Origin: Rubrivivax sp. | Lineage (GTDB): Bacteria > Pseudomonadota > Gammaproteobacteria > Burkholderiales > Burkholderiaceae_C | DNA length: 64,000 nucleotides | Direction: 5' to 3' | Assembly (NCBI GenBank): GCA_020248915.1 | Contig: JADCGP010000017.1 | Location: 248,001 to 312,000 of the forward strand | In this document: positions 39,448-47,714 of the stretch, one piece after another | Numbering within the stretch: the first letter of the stretch is position 1 | Layout of the letters: every line of letters begins with the position of its first letter | The notes under the pieces: model-generated | Seen by the model: only the letters and a program-made list of their open reading frames with translations | Database searches by the model: none | What the model was told of the DNA's origin: nothing | Translations under genes and position numbers: made by a program

Positions 39448-39466
39448 CATCAGCAGTTTGCTGATG
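39448..39466. promoter_or_regulatory. Palindromic operator candidate, LysR/TctC intergenic region
   Basis: CATCAGCA-GTT-TGCTGATG is a perfect inverted repeat with 8-base arms, located 60 bases from the LysR start and 88 bases from the TctC start. Its shape and position fit a LysR recognition site that controls both genes. It includes the ATC-N11-GAT pattern common to such sites. Confidence 0.6.
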
Positions 39467-39553
39467 CGACGTTGCCGGCCGTGAGTATTGCCGCGCGGCG
39501 TCGCCTTGCCCACCATGGCGCCATCCACACCGATCCCGCACCCGGAGTCACCG

Positions 39554-40528
39554 ATGAGCCCGACCCTGTCTCGCCGCCGCCTGCTGCAGCTCGCCGCGCT
39601 GGCGCCGGTCGCCGGGCTGGCGACCGGCGCCGGTGCCAACGCCTCCGTCGCGCTGCGTGGCCTGCAACTCGTGGTGCCGGTGCCGCCGGGTGCGCAGCCC
39701 GACCTCATCGCGCGCTGGTTGATCGAACCGCTGGCCCGGCGTGCCGGCCTGCCGGGGATCGTGGTCAACCGCCCGGGTGCCGCCGGCGCGCTGGCCGCCG
39801 ACGCGGTTCTGGCGGCGGCCCCGGACAGCGGCACGCTGCTGCTCGGCGGCCTCGATCACGTGGCGTACTCGCACCTGAACAGCAACCGCCGCGCGCTCGA
39901 CCCCTTGGTCGACTTCGTGCCGGTCGGCGCCGTCAACCGCGATACCTGGGTCGTGGTCACGGCGAGCGACGGCCCGTCGCGCACGCTGGCCGCGCTGGCC
40001 GAGCGGTCGCGCCGCGAACCGCTGAACTACGCCACTCTCGGCGAGGGCTCGACCGGCCACCTGCTGTCGGCGCGCCTGGCCCGCGCGGCGGGCATCGAGG
40101 CCCAGCACGTGCCCTATCGTGACCCCTGGATGCCCGATCTGCTGGCCGGGCGGATTCAATTCGCCGTCGCGCCCACACCGGCCGTGCTCGCCCAGCTCAA
40201 GGGCGGGCGGCTGCGCGCGCTGGCGACGCTGACCGACGCGCGCCTGCCGCTGCCGGGCGAGCCGCCCACGGCGCGCGAGCTGGGCCTCGCCGGCCAGGAG
40301 TTCTACGGCGGACTGTTCCTGTTCGCAGCGGCGGCGCTGGCGGCGCACGCACCAAGGCTGAACGGTTGGCTGATCGAGACGCTTGGCGAGCCGGAGCTCG
40401 TGCAGCGCTACCGCGACGCTGCGATCGAGCCGACCGCGATCGGCCTGGACGCGACCGCGACGCTGGTGCGCCAGCGGCTGCAGCAAGTCGATGCGATGCG
40501 GCTGGCGGTGTTCGGGCGTACGCGCTGA
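39554..40528 (+). CDS. Tripartite tricarboxylate-type (TctC/Bug) substrate-binding protein
   Basis: 324-residue periplasmic protein of the Bug family, large in Burkholderiales. The N-terminus SRRRLLQLAALAPVAGLATG looks like a Tat signal. GLQLVVPVPPGAQPDLIARW and VVNRPGAAGALAADAVLAAAPDSGTLLLG are the usual ligand-loop motifs, and LNYATLGEGSTGHLLSARLA lies in the second lobe. No membrane partners (TctA/B) are adjacent, which is common for Bug proteins; the next gene is another kind of transporter. The ATG has CGGAG upstream. Confidence 0.9.
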   Translation: MSPTLSRRRLLQLAALAPVAGLATGAGANASVALRGLQLVVPVPPGAQPDLIARWLIEPLARRAGLPGIVVNRPGAAGALAADAVLAAAPDSGTLLLGGLDHVAYSHLNSNRRALDPLVDFVPVGAVNRDTWVVVTASDGPSRTLAALAERSRREPLNYATLGEGSTGHLLSARLARAAGIEAQHVPYRDPWMPDLLAGRIQFAVAPTPAVLAQLKGGRLRALATLTDARLPLPGEPPTARELGLAGQEFYGGLFLFAAAALAAHAPRLNGWLIETLGEPELVQRYRDAAIEPTAIGLDATATLVRQRLQQVDAMRLAVFGRTR

Positions 40529-40749
40529 AGGTGCGGGGGACGAGAGCCATGCATATAGGAGTCGCTGTTCTCGCTGGCGGACGTCGAGTATTCACTTCGG
40601 TGTCCGGACTGGCCGTTCCGCCACGTATTGGCGATGAGAGGGAAGCGGCCCGGGCGCACGTCAGGACTTGAATCGCGGACGAGTCGACGGCTTCCTCCCT
40701 GGCGCACCGCCGCCTGTGCGGCGCGAAACCCAAGCGACGGAAGCGTCCA

Positions 40750-41778
40750 ATGAACGTCCTGACCCAGGTGCTCGATTTCGCTGGCCGGCGTGGGCCTGCC
40801 GTGCTGTTCTTCGGCGTGCTGGTCGGGCTGCTGGTGCCGCCGCTTGCAGAGCGGGCGCGGCCACTCATGGGCTTTGCGGTGTTCACCTTCACCCTGGGCG
40901 CGTTCATGAAGGTGCGCCTGGACGACTTCAAGGTGCCATTGGCGCGACCGCGCTCGCTGGCCATCGTACTGGCCTGGACCACCTTCGGCGTGCCGGCCGT
41001 CGCGATCCTGATCGCGCGAGTGGTGCCACTGCCCGGGGACGTGACACAGGGCTTTCTCATCTGCATGCTCGCGCCCCCCGTCGGTAGCGCGGCTACCATT
41101 GCGGCAATGCTTGGCCTGAGCCCCGTGCTCGCGCTGCTGGCCACCGTGTTCGCAACGCTGCTGGCGCCGTTGTACCTGCCGCCGATAGCGGCCTTTGCCG
41201 GCAACTTGCAGCTCCACATGAACCCCTGGGAGATGACACTTCGGCTGGCCTGCATCATTGGCGCGGCGGCCGCTGTGACAACGCTCCTGCGTCGCTACGC
41301 CGGCGGTTTCGTCGCACGCAATCCGCAGGCAATGACCGGGCTCGCCGTCGTTGGCCTCCTGCTGGTGGCGCTTGGAGCCATGCGAGGCATGCAGCACACC
41401 GTACTGGCACAGCCGCAGCTCGTGGCCGGGATGCTGCTGCTCGCCTTCGCTGTGAACGCAGGCTTCCAGCTACTCGGCTTGGCGCTGTTCTCAGGGTGGG
41501 GGCGCGCGGAGGCCGTGACGGTCGGGCTCGTCAGCGGCAATCGCAACGTGACGCTGGCGTGGGTGATGGCCGCTCCTGCGCTCGTGGGTCATCCCGGTGT
41601 GGAGCTCTATATCGCGCTCAGCGTGTTCCCGATCTTCATGATGCCGGCGCTGACGCGGGGAGTCTTGCGTCGATACTGCGCGGGCTGCAGGCAGCCTGCT
41701 CCCGCGGTTCGGTTGACTCGCACCGAAGTCGGCGACCCGCCCGTCCACCGATCAGTCCCGTCGAATGGAGAGTCCTGA
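40750..41778 (+). CDS. Bile acid:sodium symporter-like membrane protein
   Basis: 342-residue inner-membrane protein with about nine or ten hydrophobic spans. FTLGAFMKVRLDDFKVPLAR, FLICMLAPPVGSAATIAAML and VGLVSGNRNVTLAWVMAA resemble the BASS/arsenite-carrier fold, where a Pro/Gly crossing precedes the substrate site. The substrate is unknown; an organic anion is plausible given the TctC-like protein upstream. The last 40 residues are hydrophilic. The 221-base gap before it shows no other gene and is less GC-rich. Confidence 0.75.
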   Translation: MNVLTQVLDFAGRRGPAVLFFGVLVGLLVPPLAERARPLMGFAVFTFTLGAFMKVRLDDFKVPLARPRSLAIVLAWTTFGVPAVAILIARVVPLPGDVTQGFLICMLAPPVGSAATIAAMLGLSPVLALLATVFATLLAPLYLPPIAAFAGNLQLHMNPWEMTLRLACIIGAAAAVTTLLRRYAGGFVARNPQAMTGLAVVGLLLVALGAMRGMQHTVLAQPQLVAGMLLLAFAVNAGFQLLGLALFSGWGRAEAVTVGLVSGNRNVTLAWVMAAPALVGHPGVELYIALSVFPIFMMPALTRGVLRRYCAGCRQPAPAVRLTRTEVGDPPVHRSVPSNGES

Positions 41779-41830
41779 AAGCTCCCGTGCGCAGTCGGGT
41801 GGGTGGGGTGGGTTCGACTCGGCCCACGTT

Positions 41831-42748
41831 TCACTTTGCGGGGATGCGATGTCCGTAGTCCAGCGGGTGCACCGACACCATCTCGGCGGCGGCGTAGAAC
41901 ACCAGCAGCGCGATCACGAATTCGATGCGGATCGATCGCGCCAGCCGCGTGCCCGACCCGGGCAGCCCCGCGGCCACCGCAGGCACCAGCGAAGCTTTGT
42001 GACGCACGGCGAGCGCGAACATCAGGCTGACCACGCCGACCTTGGCCAGCAGGCCCCAGCCGTACCACGACGTGACCAGCAGATCGAAGCGCCCGACCAG
42101 AAACCAGGCGGCGAGCAGCCCCGCGGCAGCGAGCACGATGACCGCACGCAACGCCACGCGTGACCAGGCCTCGATCGCCGACGCGGCCGAGGCTGCGTCC
42201 TCGCGCTGCGCGATTCGCGCCAGCGGCAGCAGGCTGCCGGCCCAGAACGACACCGCCAGCAGGTGCACCAGCACCAGGGCCACCAGTTCCTGGCGCGGGC
42301 GGTAGAGCGTGGTGTGCCCCATCATCACGTAGGAGGCAACGACCATGAACGCACCGATCGCCGCCATCGGCAGCGCCCAGTTCGCGCGGGCGAATGCGGC
42401 AAGCAGCAACAGCAGGCCGGCACCGCGCAACCAGAATGCATCGCCGATGCGGCTGGCGAGGATCGTCGGATACAGATCCCAGCGCGCCACGCCCGGCAGG
42501 CCTTCGGTCGACAGCACCACCGCGCGCAGCGCCAGTGCGAGCAGACTCAGGGCGATCCCGGCGATCACCGCGATGCGCAGCAGGTCGAGCGTCGACCGAT
42601 GTTCGGCCGCGCTCAGCCGCTCGCGCATGAGCGCCAGAAACAGCACCAAGCCGGCGCCGGTCAGTGTGGCCGCGTAGTAGCCGGCGCGCACGACGACTGT
42701 CAGCGCATCCCACGGGCTCGGTTCGGGTTGCAGGTACTCGAGGATCAT
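41831..42748 (-). CDS. copD: Copper resistance membrane protein CopD
   Basis: 305-residue inner-membrane protein with eight hydrophobic spans, CopD family. The segment YVMMGHTTLYRPRQELVALVLVHLLAVSFWAGSLLPL (read in parts) contains the conserved His residues and the HLLAxxFWxGxL motif. It works with periplasmic CopC in copper handling or uptake. The start overlaps the copC stop by four bases. Confidence 0.9.
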   Translation of the reverse strand: MILEYLQPEPSPWDALTVVVRAGYYAATLTGAGLVLFLALMRERLSAAEHRSTLDLLRIAVIAGIALSLLALALRAVVLSTEGLPGVARWDLYPTILASRIGDAFWLRGAGLLLLLAAFARANWALPMAAIGAFMVVASYVMMGHTTLYRPRQELVALVLVHLLAVSFWAGSLLPLARIAQREDAASAASAIEAWSRVALRAVIVLAAAGLLAAWFLVGRFDLLVTSWYGWGLLAKVGVVSLMFALAVRHKASLVPAVAAGLPGSGTRLARSIRIEFVIALLVFYAAAEMVSVHPLDYGHRIPAK

Positions 42749-43194
42749 CGTCCGCCAGCCTTGCTCTGCCCGGCGCTCTCCGCAGCCGGCGCCCCCGTGG
42801 CATCCGCAACCTCGAAGCGAAAGCTGCCGGTGATGGGATGTCCGTCGGCCGAGATCGCCGCCCAGAGGACGCGGTAAGCGCCCGGGGTCAGCGCAGGGAC
42901 TGTCGCCCGCTCGGCACGGCGCGGTTCGCGAGCGGCTTTGCGCTCCAGACGAATCGGCTTGTCAGCTGCATCGAGCAGCCGCAATGCGGTCAGCTGCACG
43001 TCCTCGTTGAACGTCAGTTCCAGCGCCGGCGGCGAGGCTGCAAGCCGCGCACCGTTCGCAGGCACGGTCGCGCGCAACTCGGAATGCGCCGCGGCGGGCT
43101 CTGCGGCAAGTGCGAGCCCCAGGGCCACTACGAGCGCCATGGCGCGCACCGGCGCAGGCGAAACTCCGGAGGCAGGCAGTCGTCGAGCGCGCAT
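42745..43194 (-). CDS. copC: Periplasmic copper-binding protein CopC
   Basis: 149-residue protein. The signal peptide ends at AAA before H37; mature HSELRATVPANGARL has the N-terminal His copper ligand. LELTFNEDVQ and SADGHPITGSFRFEV, with the second His, complete the CopC signature. The C-terminal 20 residues are Ala/Gly-rich. copD follows with an ATGA overlap. Both appear intact. Confidence 0.93.
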   Translation of the reverse strand: MRARRLPASGVSPAPVRAMALVVALGLALAAEPAAAHSELRATVPANGARLAASPPALELTFNEDVQLTALRLLDAADKPIRLERKAAREPRRAERATVPALTPGAYRVLWAAISADGHPITGSFRFEVADATGAPAAESAGQSKAGGR

Positions 43195-43331
43195 GATGAA
43201 GGCATTGTCGCCCGATGATCCCGACGCCGGGATGACGCGCCGATCTCCAGGCGGCAATCCAGGCGAAGACCATGCGGCCATCACTTGGGTGCCACCCGCG
43301 GAGACTTCGCTGTCCCCGGCTTCACGGCTTG

Positions 43332-44282
43332 TCACGTGCGCCAAACCCGCGGCGGCGCCTCGGGCAGGCCCCAGGCAGCGTCGCGCCAGGCCGCCCTCAC
43401 GGCGCGCAGCAGTTGCCACACCGGCTCGACGCGCGGCCCGAGCACGCGCATCACCAGCAGGGCCGGCAACAGGGGCGTGACGCCGCAGCGCGCCGCAAGC
43501 AGCGAGGCGGCGGCGAGTTCGCGTGCGGCCTCCAGCAGCCGCTCTCGCAGTTGCGGCGGCCAGGGCTCGGCGCCAGCCAGCCACAGCGTGCCGAGCGCGC
43601 GCTGGCCGTCGAAGCCGAGCGGCCCGTCGAGCAGCAGTGCGTCCCCGGCGTCGATGCGCGCGCGCTCGAGCCAGCGCCCCGGCCAGCACAGGCGCTGCTC
43701 GATGCAGCCGCGGTCGAAGGGCGCGTTCGACGCCGGCATGCCGAGCGCGAGCACGTCCCAGCCGAGCAGCGCCGAGCCGGGGCCGAGCTCGAACTGCACC
43801 GCGTTGGCCGCGTCGCAGCCGGGGTAGGCGATGGTCTCCAGCGGCAGCCACTCCAGCCGCGCGCCGGCCGCGAGCACGAGCCGCGCGGTCTGCGCGGCAT
43901 GGCGACCGCCGCCGCGGTAGAAGCGCGTCGCACCGGGGCTCGTGACGAGCGCGTGCGCGCCGGCGCCGAGCGCCACGTCGATCTCGAGCCGGTCGCCGCC
44001 GACGACGCCGCCCGGCGGGTGCACCAGCACGTGATGGCAGATGCCCTCGCCCTCGGGGTACAGCGCCTGCAGCACGCGCAGCGGGCCTTCGTGGCGGTCG
44101 TGCGAGACGGTGCGCGCGCCCTCGCGCCGGTAGCGCAGGTCGAGGCGGCCGTGCCAGGTGGAGGTGGGCTCGGCCGGGGCCGGGGCGGTCGCGGTCGAGG
44201 CAGTCAAGGTGTCGGGGACAGCAGAGCCGATCGGTGCGGGGGACGATCGAGGCAGTCGAGGCAGTCGAGGCGGTCGGGCCAA
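43332..44282 (-). CDS. ureD: Urease accessory protein UreD (no other ure genes nearby)
   Basis: Up to 316 residues. UreD is a scaffold of the UreDFG complex for nickel loading of urease. Recognisable: GRLDLRYRREGARTV, LYPEGEGICHHVLVHPPGGV with VGGDRLEIDV, ALVTSPGATRFYR, LEWLPLETIAYPGC and GWDVLALGMPAS. The frame opens with a TTG and its first 40 codons are low complexity (three copies of a 9-base unit at 44248-44274), so the true start is uncertain. Urease structural genes and ureEFG do not follow; copC does, so they must be elsewhere if present. Confidence 0.92.
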   Translation of the reverse strand: MARPPRLPRLPRSSPAPIGSAVPDTLTASTATAPAPAEPTSTWHGRLDLRYRREGARTVSHDRHEGPLRVLQALYPEGEGICHHVLVHPPGGVVGGDRLEIDVALGAGAHALVTSPGATRFYRGGGRHAAQTARLVLAAGARLEWLPLETIAYPGCDAANAVQFELGPGSALLGWDVLALGMPASNAPFDRGCIEQRLCWPGRWLERARIDAGDALLLDGPLGFDGQRALGTLWLAGAEPWPPQLRERLLEAARELAAASLLAARCGVTPLLPALLVMRVLGPRVEPVWQLLRAVRAAWRDAAWGLPEAPPRVWRT

Positions 44283-44309
44283 GCCGCGCGATCCAGGTCG
44301 TCCAGCCGC

Positions 44310-44786
44310 TCAGCGCCGCCGCCAGAAGTCGCGGTGCAGGGCCGCGATCTCCTCTTCCACCGCGGCGACCGGCCCGACCACCTCGATCGCCTTCTGACCC
44401 CGGGCGAACACCTCGCGGCAGGGCAGGTCGAGCGTCGGGTTCTCGGCGTGGTTGCCGGTCATCTCGAGCAGCCGGCGCTCGCTCATGCCGTAGACCAGGC
44501 GGCCGATGTGGGCCCAGTACTGCGTGCCGGCGCACATCGCGCACGGCTCCACCGTCGTGACCAGCGTGCAGCCCCAAAGCGTCGCCGCGTCCATCCGCGC
44601 GGCGGCGTCGCGCGCCAGCACCGCTTCGGCGTGATTGACGCTGTCGACGTTGCCCTGCTCCACCAGCAACGTCTGGCCGTCGGCGGCCACCAGCACGGCG
44701 CCGAACGGGTGATGCCCGGCGTCGAGCGCGCGCCGCGCCACCGCGTTGGCGCGACGCAGCGCCGCGACGACCTGGGTCTCGGTCAT
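44310..44786 (-). CDS. Nucleobase deaminase (guanine/cytosine deaminase family)
   Basis: 158-residue zinc deaminase of the CDA fold. VNHAEAVL carries the zinc His and catalytic Glu near residues 56-58; TVEPCAMCAGTQYWA gives the two Cys ligands near 87 and 90. NHAENPTLDLP and the C-terminal DFWRRR resemble GuaD-type guanine deaminases, whose active site is completed by the C-terminus. It sits eight bases after an ABC importer permease gene and upstream of ureD, so purine or pyrimidine salvage is likely. Confidence 0.85.
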   Translation of the reverse strand: MTETQVVAALRRANAVARRALDAGHHPFGAVLVAADGQTLLVEQGNVDSVNHAEAVLARDAAARMDAATLWGCTLVTTVEPCAMCAGTQYWAHIGRLVYGMSERRLLEMTGNHAENPTLDLPCREVFARGQKAIEVVGPVAAVEEEIAALHRDFWRRR

Positions 44787-44793
44787 CGGCTGG

Positions 44794-45561
44794 TCAGATG
44801 GCCTGCGAACCCCGGTGCGCCCAGCCGGTGGTGCGCATCTCGATCCAGCTGAACAGCTCGTACATCGCCATGGCCATCGCGCCGATGGTCACCAGGCCCG
44901 CGAAGGCGAGCGACATGCGCTGCTGGCTGCCGGCGCTCTGCATCAGGTAGCCGATGCCCGAGTCTCCGGCCGTCATCTCGGCCAGCACCGTGCCGACGAA
45001 GGCCAGCGTGATCGCCACCTTCAGCGAGCCGTAGAAGTACGGCATCGAGCGCGGCAGGCCGACCTTGACCAGCACGTCCCAGCGGCGCGCGCCGAGCACG
45101 CGCAGCACGTCCTCGAGCTCGGGCTCCAGCGTCGCCAGGCCGGTGGCGATGTTGACCGTGATCGGGAAGAACGAGATCAGGAAGGCCGTCAGGATGCCCG
45201 GCCCGAGGCCGATGCCGAACCACACCACCAGGATCGGCACCACGGCCGCCTTGGGGACCGCGTTGAACGCCACCATCAGCGGGTAGATCGCGTTGTAGGC
45301 CATGCGCGAGCTGCCGATCAGGAAGCCGATCAGCACGCCGACGACGATGCTGATGCCGAAGCCCACCATCGTGACCCAGAACGTCTTCCACGCCGCCTGG
45401 AGCAGCGGGCCCTTGAACTCGCCGAACTGCTGTGCGATCTGGCTGGGCGCAGGGAAGATGAATTCGGGGATCGAGAACAGGCGGACCACCAGCTCCCACA
45501 GCAGCAGGATCGCCGCCAGCAGGATCAGCGGCGAGAAGCGCTCCAGGGTCTTGCTCTTCAT
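44794..45561 (-). CDS. ABC importer permease (NMT1/taurine/nitrate type)
   Basis: 255-residue inner-membrane protein with six spans. FIFPAPSQIAQQFGEF near residue 34 and the EAA-like loop ELEDVLRVLGARRWDVLVKVGLP define the SsuC/TauC/ThiX permease family. It lies 10 bases after the ATPase gene. The context of deaminases suggests a nucleobase or related heterocycle as the substrate (inference). Confidence 0.92.
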   Translation of the reverse strand: MKSKTLERFSPLILLAAILLLWELVVRLFSIPEFIFPAPSQIAQQFGEFKGPLLQAAWKTFWVTMVGFGISIVVGVLIGFLIGSSRMAYNAIYPLMVAFNAVPKAAVVPILVVWFGIGLGPGILTAFLISFFPITVNIATGLATLEPELEDVLRVLGARRWDVLVKVGLPRSMPYFYGSLKVAITLAFVGTVLAEMTAGDSGIGYLMQSAGSQQRMSLAFAGLVTIGAMAMAMYELFSWIEMRTTGWAHRGSQAI

Positions 45562-45571
45562 CGCCTGCCCC

Positions 45572-46393
45572 TCACTGCGGCAGTGCCGCGGCGGGGTTGC
45601 CCACCGGCTTGCGCGAGGCCCCGATGTGGCCGCGCAGCTCGTGCACGATGTCGGTGAACTCGGGCGTGTAGGTCACCTCGAGGTCGCGCGGGCGCGGCAG
45701 GTCGATGTCGCGCTTGACGACGAAGCGGCCCGGGCTGCGGCTCATGCAGTAGACCGTGTCGGCCAGGAACACGCTCTCGCGCAGGTCGTGCGTGACCAGG
45801 ATGACGTTGAAGCGCTTGGCCGCGTGCAGGTCGCGCAGCGCGCACCAGAGCTCCTCGCGCGTGAAGGCGTCGAGCGCGCCGAAGGGCTCGTCCAGCAGCA
45901 GCATCTTCGGCTCGTGGACGAGCGCGCGGCAGATGCTCGCGCGCTGCTGCATGCCGCCCGACAGCTGCCAGGGGTACTTGTCCTCGTAGCCGCCCAGGCC
46001 CACGCTCTTCAGCAGCTCGCGCGCACGCGCCTCGTACTCCTTGCGCCTGCTCTTGAAGCTCGAGCGGTACGGCTCCACGATCTCCAGCGGCAGCAGCACG
46101 TTGTCGACCGTCGTGCGCCAGGGCAGCAGGCTCGGTGCCTGGAAGGCCATGCCGCTGATCTTGAGCGGGCCCGTCACCGGCCGCCCGCCGATGGTGATCG
46201 AGCCCTTGCTCGGCATCTTCAGGCCCGTCGTCAGCTTCATGAACGTCGACTTGCCGCAGCCCGACGGGCCGACGATGGCGATGAACTCGCCCTCCTCCAC
46301 CTGCAGCGAGATGTCCTCGACCGCGTAGTGGCCGGCGGCGAGCAGCTCGTCGTTGTACGCGAGCCAGACGTTGCGGAAGTCGACGAAGGCCAC
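45572..46393 (-). CDS. ABC importer ATP-binding protein
   Basis: 273-residue ATPase. Walker A GPSGCGKSTFMKLTTGL near residue 43, Q-loop FQAPSLLPWRTTVDNV, signature QLSGGMQQRASICRAL, Walker B MLLLDEPFGALDA and switch LVTHDLRESVFLAD. Partner of the permease downstream and of the binding protein immediately upstream (three bases apart). Fully intact, unlike the related ATPase pseudogene at 31.1-31.9 kb. Confidence 0.95.
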   Translation of the reverse strand: MAFVDFRNVWLAYNDELLAAGHYAVEDISLQVEEGEFIAIVGPSGCGKSTFMKLTTGLKMPSKGSITIGGRPVTGPLKISGMAFQAPSLLPWRTTVDNVLLPLEIVEPYRSSFKSRRKEYEARARELLKSVGLGGYEDKYPWQLSGGMQQRASICRALVHEPKMLLLDEPFGALDAFTREELWCALRDLHAAKRFNVILVTHDLRESVFLADTVYCMSRSPGRFVVKRDIDLPRPRDLEVTYTPEFTDIVHELRGHIGASRKPVGNPAAALPQ

Positions 46394-46396
46394 GGC

Positions 46397-47440
46397 CTAC
46401 TTCTTGCCGGCCGGCGGCAGGATGTTGAGCTCGGCCTTGGGCGGCAGGACCTGGTCGGTCCACACCGCGGCCGGGTCGACGCGGGTGCGCGTGTTGAAGG
46501 CATCCGAGACCTGCGAGGCCATCAGCGCCAGCCGCCCCGGCACCACCACGCCGAAGCCCTCGGCGCGCGCGTCGGCACTGGCGACGACGGAGTCGATGGC
46601 CATGCGCAGGCGACGCCTCTCGAGGTCGACGTTGATGATGCCGTCGCGCGCCTTCACGAACTCGATCGACGGGTCGGGGTTGGCCATCACCTCCTTGGCC
46701 CCCTTCAGGAAGGCCGACAGGAAGGCCCGCACGGCCTGCGGGTTCTCGCGCAGCAGCTTGGGGCTCACGATGATCGCGTTGCCGTACAGGCGCACGCCGT
46801 GCTGGGCGTACGGGAAGACGACGATGTCCTCGGTCTTCACGCCGCGCGCCTCGAGGTTGAGGATCGACGTGAACGAGAAGCCGGTGATGGCGTCGATGTC
46901 GCCCCGCACCAGCATCGTCTCGCGCAGCGGCGGGTCCATCGACGTCCAGTTCGGCGCCGCCAGGCCGTTGGCGCGGGCCAGGATCGGGAACGCGCGGCGG
47001 CCGGCGTCGAAGCCCGGGGCGCCGAGCTTCTTGCCGTTCAGGTCGGACAGCTTGGAGATGCCGTTCTTCTTGAGCGTCAGCACCGCGGCCGGCGTGTTGT
47101 TGTAGACCATCATCACCGCGATCGGCTTGTTGGGCGCGTCGGGGTTGTTGGCGTGGAACTCCATCAGCGCGGCCATGTCCGCGAAGCCCATGTCGTAGGT
47201 GCCCGAGGCCACCCGCGTGACGGTGCCGCCCGAGCCGTTGCCGGCGTCGATCGTCACGTCCAGCCCGGCGGCCTTGTAGTAGCCCTTGGCGGCCGAGGCG
47301 AGGAACAGCGCCGCCGGGCCTTCGAAGCGCCAGTCGAGCTGGAACTTGATCGGGGTCTGGGCCAGGGCCAGCGCGGGCGCGGCGAGCAGTGCGGCGGCCA
47401 GCGCGGCGCGGCGGGTCAGGGAGGCCAGCGTCGGGATCAT
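46397..47440 (-). CDS. NMT1/THI5-like substrate-binding protein
   Basis: 347-residue periplasmic protein. The signal peptide covers about 1-27 (AALLAAPALALAQ). IKFQLDWRFEGPAALFLASA and KGYYKAAGLDVTIDAGNGSG are the typical NMT1-fold start; YDMGFADMAALMEF follows. This family binds pyrimidine precursors, sulfonates, nitrate and other small compounds, so substrate cannot be named from sequence. First gene of a five-gene minus-strand set that continues to the deaminase and ureD, and divergent from the 8-oxoguanine deaminase gene. Confidence 0.9.
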   Translation of the reverse strand: MIPTLASLTRRAALAAALLAAPALALAQTPIKFQLDWRFEGPAALFLASAAKGYYKAAGLDVTIDAGNGSGGTVTRVASGTYDMGFADMAALMEFHANNPDAPNKPIAVMMVYNNTPAAVLTLKKNGISKLSDLNGKKLGAPGFDAGRRAFPILARANGLAAPNWTSMDPPLRETMLVRGDIDAITGFSFTSILNLEARGVKTEDIVVFPYAQHGVRLYGNAIIVSPKLLRENPQAVRAFLSAFLKGAKEVMANPDPSIEFVKARDGIINVDLERRRLRMAIDSVVASADARAEGFGVVVPGRLALMASQVSDAFNTRTRVDPAAVWTDQVLPPKAELNILPPAGKK

Positions 47441-47714
47441 GGAGAGGCTCCGGTGGGTGGGGCGGTCGGTTGGAGGACAGGGGCCGTCGGCGACGGCGCA
47501 GCCGCCTATTCTGCAAGTTCCGTGCTCGCCGCACCCTCATGGGTTGCACCAGCCTCGGGCGCGGCGCTTCGCCCTGGTGCGCCAGCACCCCGCGCGGGCT
47601 CGGCGTGGTGCGCAGCGCGACGCCGCCTGCCCACTGCCGGGCACGGGATGGCGGTCGCTCAGGTCCGCTAGGATCCGTCGAACTGGCTGGCGCCACCTGC
47701 AGACGGAGTCCGCG

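Noticed and set aside
47441..47714. Possible purine riboswitch before the 8-oxoguanine deaminase or importer genes
   Set aside because: The gap is GC-rich with several weak inverted repeats, and I could not find the conserved purine-riboswitch loops.
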